Shown here: positions 18,177-25,892 of the stretch, one piece after another | How positions within the stretch are numbered: the stretch's first letter is position 1 | Layout of the letters: each line of letters begins with the position of its first letter | Assembly: GCF_000969835.1 (NCBI RefSeq) | Contig: NZ_KQ033913.1 | Location: forward strand, 2,252,102 to 2,316,101 | Reading direction: 5' to 3' | Source of the DNA: Parabacteroides goldsteinii DSM 19448 = WAL 12034 | GTDB lineage: Bacteria; Bacteroidota; Bacteroidia; Bacteroidales; Tannerellaceae | DNA length: 64,000 nt | Notes under the pieces: generated by a model | The model's database searches: none | What the model saw: the letters and a program-made list of their open reading frames with translations, nothing else | What the model was told of the DNA's origin: nothing | Program-made: the position numbers and the translations under genes

Positions 18177-18608
18177 TTAATTAGATATTATCATCTCAGA
18201 ATAGATTATTTTCATGATGGGGACATAATAATTTTTCATCATCTGCATACAAGGTTGGATCAATCCCCAGATAACAGCTTCATTGATTGCCCCATCATCA
18301 ACGTTAGCATAAGTCCTGACAAATAGAGTATTCCGCTCTTCATTCAAAAACATGGTACCGAACAGTTCTTTTGAATTAAATATATTGATAGCTGTCAAAA
18401 TATCAATGACTTTATGTTCCGGAACATTAACAGGTATCCTTGAGAAACAACGAATAAGAGATTGTTCTTCATCATATCCCAACATCATCGTATATTCTAC
18501 ATTACCTTCCTGCATTGTAAAATAAAACACTTCACTCTCCTGGTCATGAACAAACCGAAAACCGGCATTCTGTAATGCTTCGTTAATCGTTAATTGAATA
18601 GTTTTCAT
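18177..18608 (-). CDS. YbjN-like small protein
   Basis: The 143-residue protein has the pattern of YbjN/type III-secretion-chaperone-like folds: an N-terminal helix (LTINEALQNAGFRF), a beta-sheet region (VFYFTMQEGNVEYTMMLGYDEEQSLIRCFSRIPVNVP), a helical pair (HKVIDILTAINIFN), then a final strand and long helix. YbjN relatives are linked to stress and motility regulation and are thought to act by protein-protein contacts. ATG 18608 is chosen over TTG 18620. It sits 14 bp after the DUF1232 gene. The family call is moderate because the sequence identity cannot be measured here. Confidence 0.6.
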   Translation of the reverse strand: MKTIQLTINEALQNAGFRFVHDQESEVFYFTMQEGNVEYTMMLGYDEEQSLIRCFSRIPVNVPEHKVIDILTAINIFNSKELFGTMFLNEERNTLFVRTYANVDDGAINEAVIWGLIQPCMQMMKNYYVPIMKIIYSEMIISN

Positions 18609-18622
18609 GATATAACACAATA

Positions 18623-18982
18623 TTAATTTGTTAATACTTCAGACTCTGTCTCCGGAAACCAACGGTCCAGAATATTATCTACTTTCCATTGTATTTCCGG
18701 AGTAATATATTTACTAACTTTTTGATAAGCTATCGTTAATGATACGATTTCATCTATCCAGCCAATAACAGGTAAACGTTTGGCTGATATTAAATCAATC
18801 GGAAGTACTAAATAAGAAAGCGCAGAAACTATCAGAAGTTTATCTGATTTCGGAGTATCCGGACTTTTCAGCACATAATATAGCAACAAAACAGGACGTG
18901 CGCTCACTCTTCCGGCTTTTCGGGTATATTCGCCGATCTTTTCCCACAACTCAGAATAATTGATTATACTTTTCTTTTCCAT
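18623..18982 (-). CDS. DUF1232 (YkvA-like) membrane-associated protein
   Basis: The 119-residue protein carries the YkvA/DUF1232 signature: YYVLKSPDTPKSDKLLIVSALSYLVLPIDLISAKRLPVIGWIDEIVSLTIAYQ is summarised as a PxxxK...GALxYxxxPxDxIP-type hydrophobic hairpin with PIDLI at its core. The function of the family is unknown; members usually sit at membranes. The start at 18982 is favoured over the ATG at 19042, because a TAGTTTTG -7 element at 19028-19035 puts transcription start near 19021. It opens a transcription unit that continues with the YbjN-like and vWA genes. Confidence 0.8.
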   Translation of the reverse strand: MEKKSIINYSELWEKIGEYTRKAGRVSARPVLLLYYVLKSPDTPKSDKLLIVSALSYLVLPIDLISAKRLPVIGWIDEIVSLTIAYQKVSKYITPEIQWKVDNILDRWFPETESEVLTN

Positions 18983-19027
18983 ATTAGAACATTTTAATTG
19001 TTTCTTATATAGATGTATCTTTGGTTG

Positions 19028-19035
19028 CAAAACTA
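19028..19035 (-). promoter_or_regulatory. -7 element for the DUF1232/YbjN-like/vWA unit
   Basis: TAGTTTTG on the minus strand fits TAnnTTTG. It lies between a strong terminator (19131-19170) and the DUF1232 gene. Confidence 0.5.
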
Positions 19036-19130
19036 TCATCACTATACATAAAATATAAAGAAAAACCAGAACTAGTTGTTACCCCATTAATTTAGAAAAG
19101 AAAATTCAAACAAAAAGTATACTATAAAAC

Positions 19131-19170
19131 AAAATCGCTATAGCAACTTGAACAAGGCTATAACGATTTT
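19131..19170 (-). terminator. Intrinsic terminator after the zinc-finger genes
   Basis: A 14-bp stem (19131-19144 with 19157-19170, one wobble pair) with a 12-base loop is followed leftwards by TTTTGTTTTATAG. It separates the DnaJ-like zinc-finger gene from the DUF1232 unit. Confidence 0.8.
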
Positions 19171-19215
19171 GGAGGGTACTGATATTTATTGGGGATCTTA
19201 CATAATTCTACACCA

Positions 19216-19461
19216 CTATCTTCTACAATGACATTCTTTTTGTATTTTCCCGTCACCACCACATCTATCACAATAATCATAGACGATACCATCACCATTG
19301 CAAGTATAACATTTCTCCCCATCTTCTCCATGTCCATATCCACGACAATCCGGACATGTTTCTTTTGTTTTTCCACTACCATAACAGTCAGGGCAATCAA
19401 TAGTTATATAGCCTACCCCATCACAATACGGACAACTTTGTTGTTCTTCAAACCATCCCAT
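19216..19461 (-). CDS. Small DnaJ-type CxxCxGxG zinc-finger protein
   Basis: The 81-residue protein consists almost entirely of cysteine pairs in DnaJ-type context: CPYCDGVG, CPDCYGSG, CPDCRGYG, CYTCNGDG, CDRCGGDG and a final CHC. This is the zinc-binding, substrate-binding module of Hsp40 proteins without a J-domain or C-terminal domains. It may act as a stand-alone protein-binding or redox scaffold. It starts 44 bp after a 41-residue B-box-like zinc peptide and ends before a strong terminator. The last CDS codons are confidently in frame; I see no pseudogene signs. Confidence 0.75.
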   Translation of the reverse strand: MGWFEEQQSCPYCDGVGYITIDCPDCYGSGKTKETCPDCRGYGHGEDGEKCYTCNGDGIVYDYCDRCGGDGKIQKECHCRR

Positions 19462-19505
19462 ACTTCATTTTTTTAATATTCATAATCCAAACTATCTAAC
19501 AATTA

Positions 19506-19631
19506 TCAATCGTTATTACAAGTGTCACAAATTGGTATATCATATTTATGTACGCAATCCCGGCAAAGCCTTTTGTGACAGTCGAGACATTGTGCAACTG
19601 CCGGTCTCGTCGGATGGTAGTAACAATTCAT
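19506..19631 (-). CDS. 41-residue B-box-like zinc-binding peptide
   Basis: A very short gene lies 3 bp after the upstream 142-residue gene. Its translation has the Bacteroidetes B-box-like arrangement CYYHPTRPAVAQC-LDCHKRLCRDC-...-CDTC, meaning a regular set of Cys and His pairs able to hold two zinc ions. In larger proteins this module precedes membrane or rhomboid-like domains; here it ends by itself at residue 41. The dense metal-ligand pattern and the tight spacing make it a likely real gene. Confidence 0.65.
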   Translation of the reverse strand: MNCYYHPTRPAVAQCLDCHKRLCRDCVHKYDIPICDTCNND

Positions 19632-19634
19632 TTT

Positions 19635-20063
19635 CTAATCTATTATTTTAGACAACACCGTACGTCCGGATACACAATTAAATTCATCCTGCACCTTCTC
19701 CATCACAATTTTATCTAATTTACTTTGTTTGATAACGCCCCAAATTTGTGGAATGACAAATGGCCACCAAATGCAAATAGTCAAAACTGTTGGAATAACT
19801 TGTTGTCCAAAGATACCCACTCCTGCTTTCACATAAACATGAGGTGCGGCTGGAGAGATAACAATTTTAAGTGCAGTTTGCAATCCTAATACCGCTTTGA
19901 ATAAGGCCCCTTTCTTAATAGATATGTCCCAATCACCTGATGGCATTTTAATTCCATTGACCTCATAACCTTCATATCGCATAGAAGTCATAAGATTATT
20001 TGCAACAGTATCTGCATGTGCAGATACATTGTAAAATAGACGTGTCGATTTGAATACTCCCAT
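19635..20063 (-). CDS. Hypothetical protein with C-terminal membrane segment
   Basis: I do not recognise this 142-residue protein. It has a soluble N-terminal half (MGVFKSTRLFYNVSAHADTV, then GDWDISIKKG) resembling small stress- or lipid-binding alpha/beta domains, then a hydrophobic middle (ALFKAVLGLQTALKIVI) and a clear membrane hairpin around VIPTVLTICIWWPFVIPQIWGVI. The tail is charged. It is the first gene downstream of the insertion sequence, whose end lies only about 20 bp upstream of its start, so its original promoter or operon partner has probably been displaced. Confidence 0.6.
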   Translation of the reverse strand: MGVFKSTRLFYNVSAHADTVANNLMTSMRYEGYEVNGIKMPSGDWDISIKKGALFKAVLGLQTALKIVISPAAPHVYVKAGVGIFGQQVIPTVLTICIWWPFVIPQIWGVIKQSKLDKIVMEKVQDEFNCVSGRTVLSKIID

Positions 20064-20085
20064 ATTATTATCTTTTTCTTATATA

Positions 20086-21555
20086 CAATAGTTCGTTAAA
20101 AATTCGCCACGCCTAAGCGGCTCTGGCAGTAAATAAAATGAGTTCTTTGAAAAGTTTGTCAATAACTTGCATGTCTGGGTTAATCCCGAACACGCAAATA
20201 AATCGTTCAAGCATATAAGCATTGTGTATGAAAGACTTGCAGGAGGATATGGAATAGGTTATTCCGAGCCTCTTACATGCGGCTTTGGCCAAGTTGACAG
20301 CTGCAAGCGACGCATTGAAGTGAAAATCCAACTTTCTGAAGTCGGTTGACTGACAGTTGGTGATTCCCGCATGCTGCTTGCCATCTCTAAAGCAAAATTC
20401 CAGCTGGAACCTGGTTCTGTAATAATCCAGAACCTCACGTCCATCCATCGAATCGTCTGTAGAGAAGTAAAGTTGCCACTTGTCTGTCCTTCCGTCCATC
20501 GGATACCAGACGGATAAGGAAACATACCTTTTGAGAGCTTTTGCATATACCCTCAATCCGTATAGTTTTCCCTTGTTCACCTCGTATTCCTTGCACCGGG
20601 TCAGATCCAGATTGGCAAAGTCAATCCTGCCGTCAAACCACTTGGGATGACCACGTTTCCCTGTTTTCTTTTCCAATGTCGGATAGTACAGGATTACATC
20701 ATTCCTAAAGCGGCTGATGACATGGAAATCGTTCTCACACATAGGCGTTATGAAAGTTTCCTTGGAAAAGAATGCGTCTGCAACCACCGTTCTGGATATG
20801 CTCTGTATCTTGTCTTTTTTGCTGATAAGATAGCTGCTGTACCAGTCAACGAGGTTTTTGCCCATATTATCCAAGGTCTTACAATCCGGCGTCTGAATGG
20901 AACCTAAAGTCATGCAATCATGGTTGTCGATGTCAATGACCCCGATGCCCAAGATTTCCAATCCTCGCTTATAATCTCCTGCACAACCAGACCAGAAGTA
21001 ACCTATCCAAGGTGTCTTCTTGCCTGATTTGGGGATATAGGAAGGATCGATGGCGATGGCTTTTCTTTTACCTGTGAGATGCTTGCTGATGATAGAATCA
21101 TTGAACGCAAACCAGTCGAAAGTTTCATTCTCAAAAAGGCTACGGTATGTCTGTTCCGAAAAACGTCCATACCTGCCCAATTGGAGGAAGTTTATACGAT
21201 CAGGGATAGCCATGAATAATTTCATTGCATCCATGAACGTTTTTTCAAAAGGTTTTTGTATATTCACGACTGATTTGAGAGCCGAGAGGCACTCAAATTG
21301 GTATTGCATAAGGAGTGTTTCTTTAGTCATAATCAGATGAGTGCAAGACTTCTAATTTACTAAAAATCAATGAATTATGCAATACTTTTCACCTTTATTA
21401 TCAGCAGGTTAGCACTCTTTTTTCAGCACATTTCTTCATGCTTAACCATTCGTTTTTGACAACATTTCAATGACCTCTTTAGTGTTTTCGAACCAGCTTT
21501 TGCCGGTTCTATTGTTTAACTTTTAATTTTTCGGTAAAAATTTACCGAAGTATTG
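20086..21555 (-). mobile_element. IS4-type insertion sequence
   Basis: A transposase gene is bounded by imperfect terminal inverted repeats. The left end CAATAGTTCGTTAAA (from 20086) matches the reverse complement of the right end, CAATACTTCGGTAAA (ending 21555). TATATA flanks both ends (20080-20085 and 21556-21561). Because it is self-complementary, it could be a target duplication or part of the repeats, so the edges are uncertain by several bases. The roughly 225 non-coding bases beside the right end include a perfect 9-bp hairpin (21530-21549). Confidence 0.75.
20113..21330 (-). CDS. IS4-family DDE transposase
   Basis: The 405-residue protein has the IS4 catalytic layout. The first Asp is in AIDPSYIPKSGKK (about residue 95) and the second in VVADAFFSKETF (about 190). 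The Glu lies within a perfect Y-x2-R-x3-E-x6-K signature, YRTRFQLEFCFRDGK (about 318-332). The reading frame is intact, so the element may still be active. It carries no passenger gene. Its insertion separates the GNAT/radical SAM genes from the zinc-finger and vWA genes further left. Confidence 0.93.
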   Translation of the reverse strand: MTKETLLMQYQFECLSALKSVVNIQKPFEKTFMDAMKLFMAIPDRINFLQLGRYGRFSEQTYRSLFENETFDWFAFNDSIISKHLTGKRKAIAIDPSYIPKSGKKTPWIGYFWSGCAGDYKRGLEILGIGVIDIDNHDCMTLGSIQTPDCKTLDNMGKNLVDWYSSYLISKKDKIQSISRTVVADAFFSKETFITPMCENDFHVISRFRNDVILYYPTLEKKTGKRGHPKWFDGRIDFANLDLTRCKEYEVNKGKLYGLRVYAKALKRYVSLSVWYPMDGRTDKWQLYFSTDDSMDGREVLDYYRTRFQLEFCFRDGKQHAGITNCQSTDFRKLDFHFNASLAAVNLAKAACKRLGITYSISSCKSFIHNAYMLERFICVFGINPDMQVIDKLFKELILFTARAA

Positions 21556-21590
21556 TATATAGATACGTTCTACTTACTAAATCTATCTTT

Positions 21591-22094
21591 TCAACTTGAT
21601 TTTGAATCAAAAAAGTTTTTATGATGGAAGTAATAGTCTAATGTCGTTTCATATTTATATCCACATTTTTCCAAAACTCTTTGTGAAGCCTTGTTCTTAT
21701 CATCTATTCTTGCTTTTATCGTTATATATTGCCTATGTATATATTCTGTTACCGCATTAACACATAGAGTCATAACACCCCGATTTCGATACTGTTGGGA
21801 TAAGGCATAGAAAATTATTGGTTCAAATTTTAATTCACTAATTCCAATAATGCCCCCCAAAGTATCTTCTGATAAGTAAATTCCCCATAATGCACCCTGT
21901 TCCTCCTGGTAAGTTCTTTCAAAAAGTGTAATTATTTCATTCACACTTTCCAAAGTTTCCATATTCGCTATACCCGGTAGATACTTAGATATTTCTCTAT
22001 CAGTTATAAGATTCAATAAATCAGAATTTGAATCCGCTTGTAACAATGATAGAAAACAGCAATCGGGAATTGTCAGTTCCGAAAATAGTTTCAT
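21591..22094 (-). CDS. GNAT-family N-acetyltransferase
   Basis: The 167-residue protein has a RimJ-like GNAT fold: LTIPDCCFLSL at the start, WGIYLSEDTLGGIIGISEL for strands 2-3, an acetyl-CoA-binding turn QYRNRGVMTLCVNAV (a Q/R-x-x-G-x-A-like loop, about 98-112), and NKASQRVLEKCGYKYE at the C-terminal end. It begins 4 bp after the radical SAM gene, so it is co-translated with the peptide-modification module. It may acetylate the processed peptide or an amino-terminal residue; the substrate is inferred only from context. The stop codon lies about 30 bp from the IS edge. Confidence 0.85.
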   Translation of the reverse strand: MKLFSELTIPDCCFLSLLQADSNSDLLNLITDREISKYLPGIANMETLESVNEIITLFERTYQEEQGALWGIYLSEDTLGGIIGISELKFEPIIFYALSQQYRNRGVMTLCVNAVTEYIHRQYITIKARIDDKNKASQRVLEKCGYKYETTLDYYFHHKNFFDSKSS

Positions 22095-22098
22095 AAAT

Positions 22099-23337
22099 TT
22101 ACTTATCAGTCAAGAGTCCTCTTTCTGCCATTTCACAAAATATTAATAAGTAAGCTCTTGTATATGCTATTTGATTATGACAAAATATAGACAATTCGGT
22201 CTCTGATAGTTCTAAAGAAGTTAAACAAATATCACATAAACGAATAATAGGACATTCGGAACAGTGCTTATTTCTGTTCTCTATCAGTTTTATGACATAG
22301 CTGTTAGCAATATCCCAATCAATACCATCATATATATTTCCAATACGATATGTATCACACATCTTCTCACAGACTCTGATGCCACCTTCCCGATCAATAA
22401 ATAGTTTTCTGTTATTAGGCATACAAGTGGAAAGCTGATTTTCTCCTTCGAGTTCAAATATAGGACGTTCCAACCAATCAGAAATGCGTTCATTCAAAAA
22501 TGATTCTAATACAATATATTTCGGATGCTTTATATATGTTTCCAATATGTTGTATAATTGCTTATCTAACTGTTGTGCTTCTATCTGTTTAGTTCCTTTC
22601 TTATAATTAGGTGCTACGTTGGAGATATGTGCCGGTGCTTTGCTTTTTAATAAAGAGTCATTATTCCATAAAACAGCAATAGGAATTAAATCCTCCCAAT
22701 TAGGTAGTGTCATTAATAAATGCACATTGTCACTAAAGAATACAGGATATGTATCTCTTATATAAACCAGATGAGGATATATTTTATCAAATGTACCATT
22801 TCCATTTTCATCTTTTCGATACAGATCATTATAATGCTTTGTACCATCAATGGAAATATTCAATTGAAATTTATTCTGAACGAACCAATCGGCTTTTTCC
22901 GGCGTTAACAGTACACCATTAGTACTTATAAAATAATTAACATTGTTATCGAATAAATCGTTTGCCTGGCTGACACAGTATTGGATAAGCTTGAACTCTA
23001 CCAGGCATTCTCCTCCATAAAAACCAATTGAGACAGAAGATCTACAATGTACTTTTTGGATGAACTTTAACAGGGTGTCAATCCCTGCGGATGTAAGAGA
23101 TTTTTTTCCATGCGTTCTGTTATTTATGTAGTTCCCGGAATAACAACAATATGTACATCGTAAATTGCATTTATCGGTAATTTCTATAATAAATGTGTCA
23201 AGCAGAGGAAAATCCTCAAATCGTCTAAACGATTTAAACCTAAGTCTATCACAAGGATAAGATTTATTTCCTAACTCAATTTCGTTGTTATGTCTGTTAT
23301 AAACATATTCGTTACCACTGACGGTTTTTATTCGCAT
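22099..23337 (-). CDS. Radical SAM/SPASM peptide maturase
   Basis: The 412-residue enzyme has the radical SAM cluster CNLRCTYCC (CxxxCxxC, about residues 57-64) in a TIM-barrel core, GFYGGECLVEF and ISTNGVLL strands, and ISIDGTKHYND. A C-terminal SPASM-type region carries auxiliary-cluster cysteines: CMPNNRKLFID, GIRVCEKMC, RIGNIYDGID and CSECPIIRLCDIC. This architecture is typical of enzymes that install thioether, carbon-carbon or other bonds in ribosomally made peptides. A 55-residue peptide gene ends 28 bp upstream, making it the obvious substrate. A sulfatase-maturing role is less likely given this context. Confidence 0.9.
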   Translation of the reverse strand: MRIKTVSGNEYVYNRHNNEIELGNKSYPCDRLRFKSFRRFEDFPLLDTFIIEITDKCNLRCTYCCYSGNYINNRTHGKKSLTSAGIDTLLKFIQKVHCRSSVSIGFYGGECLVEFKLIQYCVSQANDLFDNNVNYFISTNGVLLTPEKADWFVQNKFQLNISIDGTKHYNDLYRKDENGNGTFDKIYPHLVYIRDTYPVFFSDNVHLLMTLPNWEDLIPIAVLWNNDSLLKSKAPAHISNVAPNYKKGTKQIEAQQLDKQLYNILETYIKHPKYIVLESFLNERISDWLERPIFELEGENQLSTCMPNNRKLFIDREGGIRVCEKMCDTYRIGNIYDGIDWDIANSYVIKLIENRNKHCSECPIIRLCDICLTSLELSETELSIFCHNQIAYTRAYLLIFCEMAERGLLTDK

Positions 23338-23365
23338 TATATTCTCCTATTATATCATACGCCAA

Positions 23366-23533
23366 TTATGTTTTACTTAAATAAGAACCTGGTGATACTT
23401 TTACTCGCAAACAACGTATTTCACAGGCTCCTAATCCCATTGTTACTGTTTCTTTCTGACTCTTAGGTATCTTATTTTTATCATAATTCAACATTTCCAT
23501 CGGAGTCATTGAATGTTTCTTTATTATTTCCAT
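23366..23533 (-). CDS. Candidate 55-residue RiPP precursor peptide
   Basis: A short reading frame lies between the M48 peptidase and the radical SAM gene. Its ATG shares one base with the peptidase stop (TAATG at 23535-23531), a strong sign of translational coupling. The product has a charged leader-like start (MEIIKKHSMTPMEML, then YDKNKIPKSQKE) and a small-residue hinge TMGLGAC followed by a short C-terminal part with two cysteines, CEIRC, and SPGSYLSKT at the end. Two Cys spaced three apart just after a GLGA hinge would suit thioether or disulfide formation. I do not recognise the family. The precursor role is inferred from position and architecture. Confidence 0.7.
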   Translation of the reverse strand: MEIIKKHSMTPMEMLNYDKNKIPKSQKETVTMGLGACEIRCLRVKVSPGSYLSKT

Positions 23534-24348
23534 TATCTGTATTTATTAAGTATTTTATTGTATTCGCCGGAATGATACCACGACCATAACTCTGACGCTC
23601 TTACCACCAACCAGGGCATAGCTGAAGTATTAATAGATAGATATTTTATAACGCTATCCATTGTACCAGAATAATTTTTTTCAAAATCTATTGCTTGCTG
23701 TATAAATGACTCGATATGAATTTGGCTATAACACTTCTTGGGTAATCCAGCCATTTTTATCATTGTGCTTAACGCCACATTGATGTCTTGACAACATAGC
23801 AATCCCATTCGGTCGGCTGTGAAATCAGAAATACGATACCAATTCAATAGAGGCATTTTGACCAGACTCATCCATATTTTCAAGTCGGAGTTTACAATCG
23901 GCATATACAAGGCTTCCATAAACATATGATATGTTTTATGACCGCATTTCATATGTCCTAACTCATGCCCCATCACAAAGAATAATTCATCAGGACTAAG
24001 TAAATCTATAGTGCCAGACTGCAATACCATCCTTTTCTTTTGCTCGCCAATAGTAAAGGAGCTGATATCATAAAACCAATCTGTAGAGCAAGCCGGTATA
24101 TCTTTTACATCCAACAACCGACAGGCTTCCACTAATTGACGATGTATTACCGGCATACTTTTAGAAGTCACATTAATACCTTCTGCAGAATACTCAATTT
24201 CAGCATATTTTTCCATGATATTTACTATGGTCTTATCAACTATAGCTTTAAATCCCGGAATTTTATTGAGCTTTTTTATCGTTGACCTATCTTGAGAATG
24301 CAAAATTTCAGTAGTATCAAGTCCCTTTAATGCAGTTCTAAGTTTCAT
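23533..24348 (-). CDS. M48-family metallopeptidase (third copy, possible peptide processor)
   Basis: The 271-residue soluble protein has the zinc site HELGH (about 128-132) and the downstream motif SDFTADRMGLLCCQD. Where the other two copies in this operon have SEFTAD, this one has SDFTAD, so the third zinc ligand is Asp instead of Glu. ATG 24348 is preferred to a TTG at 24390. It has no clear signal peptide or membrane span, unlike HtpX-type M48 enzymes. Its stop overlaps the start of the candidate precursor peptide, so it is the best candidate for removing the leader. It could equally act on other operon products. Confidence 0.87.
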   Translation of the reverse strand: MKLRTALKGLDTTEILHSQDRSTIKKLNKIPGFKAIVDKTIVNIMEKYAEIEYSAEGINVTSKSMPVIHRQLVEACRLLDVKDIPACSTDWFYDISSFTIGEQKKRMVLQSGTIDLLSPDELFFVMGHELGHMKCGHKTYHMFMEALYMPIVNSDLKIWMSLVKMPLLNWYRISDFTADRMGLLCCQDINVALSTMIKMAGLPKKCYSQIHIESFIQQAIDFEKNYSGTMDSVIKYLSINTSAMPWLVVRASELWSWYHSGEYNKILNKYR

Positions 24349-24390
24349 ACAATTTGTTATTTTTAAACTGGATTTATCCCGATAAACCAA

Positions 24391-25074
24391 TTAAATAGGA
24401 GTTACCATATCGTCGTCATTATCCTCATTGTCTTTTATCTTTGATATAGAAGTTACCTTGTTGGTAAACTTCATTTTTTCCTTTTCTTTCCATTTTCCTA
24501 TTGCAAGTTCAGCCACTTCCAACTGAGCTGTCTTGATTTTTTCCACTATACTTTTCTTTAGATCTATTTCCGTATCATACTGCTCTTGCTGAAGTTTTTC
24601 TTGGCTACTTATAGCAAGTCTATGAATATTCTTTATCATATTGCTATACTCATCAGACTCCAAGTACTCCATCATTTTCTGTTCCTCTGCATATACCATG
24701 CGTTCATACGATCCAATAGGAGATACTATTTTAACTACCGTAGGAAGAATCTCCACGATGAAAAACAATATTCTGATAAGCCATAAAAACATTAATTGAG
24801 TTTTATCAGTGAACTTTCCATTTTTATCAGTCTGCCATACAGCATATTCCAATATTTGGAAGTTACGAATAAAATGATTCCCTCTTAATAATTTATCCTG
24901 TTTGCTTGCTTCCTTCATTTCTCGTTCTTGTGCCACCTTTTCCTCTCGGACCTTATCCTTATTGCGGCTTATAAGCATTTCGTCATAAACATCGTCTTTC
25001 CGTCCTTTTTCTGCAGATTTTGAGTTTCTTTGAAGAATTAAGCTGTCTATTTCTGCTTGTTTTTTGCTTTCCAA
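24391..25074 (-). CDS. DUF4407-like protein, C-terminal part in the -1 frame
   Basis: This 227-residue frame has no ATG near its beginning; its only early start is a TTG at 25074. It holds a charged coiled coil, then a region typical of the end of DUF4407 proteins: LMFLWLIRILFFIVEILPTVVKIVSPIGSYE, given here only as the last membrane helix with EILPTVVK and GSYE. A long charged tail follows. It overlaps the preceding DUF4407-like frame by 28 bp and lies in its -1 frame. A slippery heptamer sits inside the overlap. I read this as the second half of a single 500-residue protein made by frameshifting, or of a gene broken by a one-base homopolymer change. Confidence 0.75.
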   Translation of the reverse strand: MESKKQAEIDSLILQRNSKSAEKGRKDDVYDEMLISRNKDKVREEKVAQEREMKEASKQDKLLRGNHFIRNFQILEYAVWQTDKNGKFTDKTQLMFLWLIRILFFIVEILPTVVKIVSPIGSYERMVYAEEQKMMEYLESDEYSNMIKNIHRLAISSQEKLQQEQYDTEIDLKKSIVEKIKTAQLEVAELAIGKWKEKEKMKFTNKVTSISKIKDNEDNDDDMVTPI

Positions 25075-25892
25075 TTAGATGCGGCTGAGTCCATGTTTTG
25101 TTGGGCAGTCGCTTTCTGTGATTGATACGTACTCATCTCGCTTTGATACTTATTTAGTATACTTTGTGATGGATATTGCTTTCTATTTTCCGCATTATAA
25201 TTTGCAGACACATTATTATATGCTTGCAATGAATTGTCATATTTTAGTTTTGCTACATTGTACTCTGAACTGTTTGGATAATTCTTCTCATCTTCCAGTT
25301 TATCGATTCTCGCTTGCAAAGAGTTTATTTCTCCTTCTAGTTTTAATGATTCAGCTCTCAGTTTGCTAAGGGTAGAATCAGCGTTACTGATACGTGTGGA
25401 CAGCATATCTTCTCCACTATTATCTTTTAATTGCCTACCAAGTATGGATATTTGATTAGCCTCAAAATTTTCCTCATTTGCAGATATATAATCCTCGAAG
25501 ATTACCAATTCCAATGGTATGGAAACCATAAAAGCTACAACAATCGCTAATGCGGCACGCGACAGTAAAGGTACAATGATTGTTTGCCGCTTTTTTGTGG
25601 GGTCCTTTTTTAATGTGATTACGAGACTTCTATCTATACAAAATATCAATATTGCCCATATCAATCCAAATAGGAACGACCAGCCGAAATTACCCGAGTC
25701 ATCTGTGCCCTTTTGTGTGAAATACCATGCGGCGGAGGTGCCTGCACATAATGCGATGAATGCCGTCATCAAAATTGTCGCACCTATCACAGAGAATTTC
25801 TTGTGGTCTGTCCGACACTTCTCTAGGATTGGAATTTCCGCACCTGCTATATTCCAAAGAAGGTGTTGAAAATCGTTATTCATATATTTCAT
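25047..25892 (-). CDS. DUF4407-like membrane protein, N-terminal part
   Basis: The 281-residue frame starts with FQHLLWNIAGAEIPILEKC and has three membrane helices: IGATILMTAFIALCAGTSAAW (about 35-55), FGWSFLFGLIWAILIFCID (about 68-86, ending in the family's DRSL) and ALAIVVAFMVSIPLELVIF (about 113-131). A coiled coil with repeated Lys/Glu/Gln then runs to the end. DUF4407 proteins have the same order with a fourth helix near the C-terminus, and that helix is found in the overlapping -1 frame (24391-25074). The gene overlaps its upstream neighbour by 17 bp. Function of the family is unknown. Confidence 0.85.
   Translation of the reverse strand: MKYMNNDFQHLLWNIAGAEIPILEKCRTDHKKFSVIGATILMTAFIALCAGTSAAWYFTQKGTDDSGNFGWSFLFGLIWAILIFCIDRSLVITLKKDPTKKRQTIIVPLLSRAALAIVVAFMVSIPLELVIFEDYISANEENFEANQISILGRQLKDNSGEDMLSTRISNADSTLSKLRAESLKLEGEINSLQARIDKLEDEKNYPNSSEYNVAKLKYDNSLQAYNNVSANYNAENRKQYPSQSILNKYQSEMSTYQSQKATAQQNMDSAASNWKAKNKQK
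25059..25065 (-). promoter_or_regulatory. A_AAA_AAC slippery heptamer, candidate -1 ribosomal frameshift site
   Basis: On the minus strand the heptamer is in the exact X_XXY_YYZ phase relative to the upstream frame (codons GCA AAA AAC). A -1 slip leads directly into the downstream frame (next codon CAA at 25059-25057) and bypasses the TAG at 25049-25047. The joined product is about 500 residues. I see no strong downstream pseudoknot; only a weak TTCTT/AAGAA stem follows. Confidence 0.55.

Noticed and set aside
19216..19461. A truncated DnaJ chaperone
   Set aside because: There is no J-domain or C-terminal domain sequence on either side and the frame is complete with its own start and terminator, so a stand-alone zinc-finger protein is more likely.
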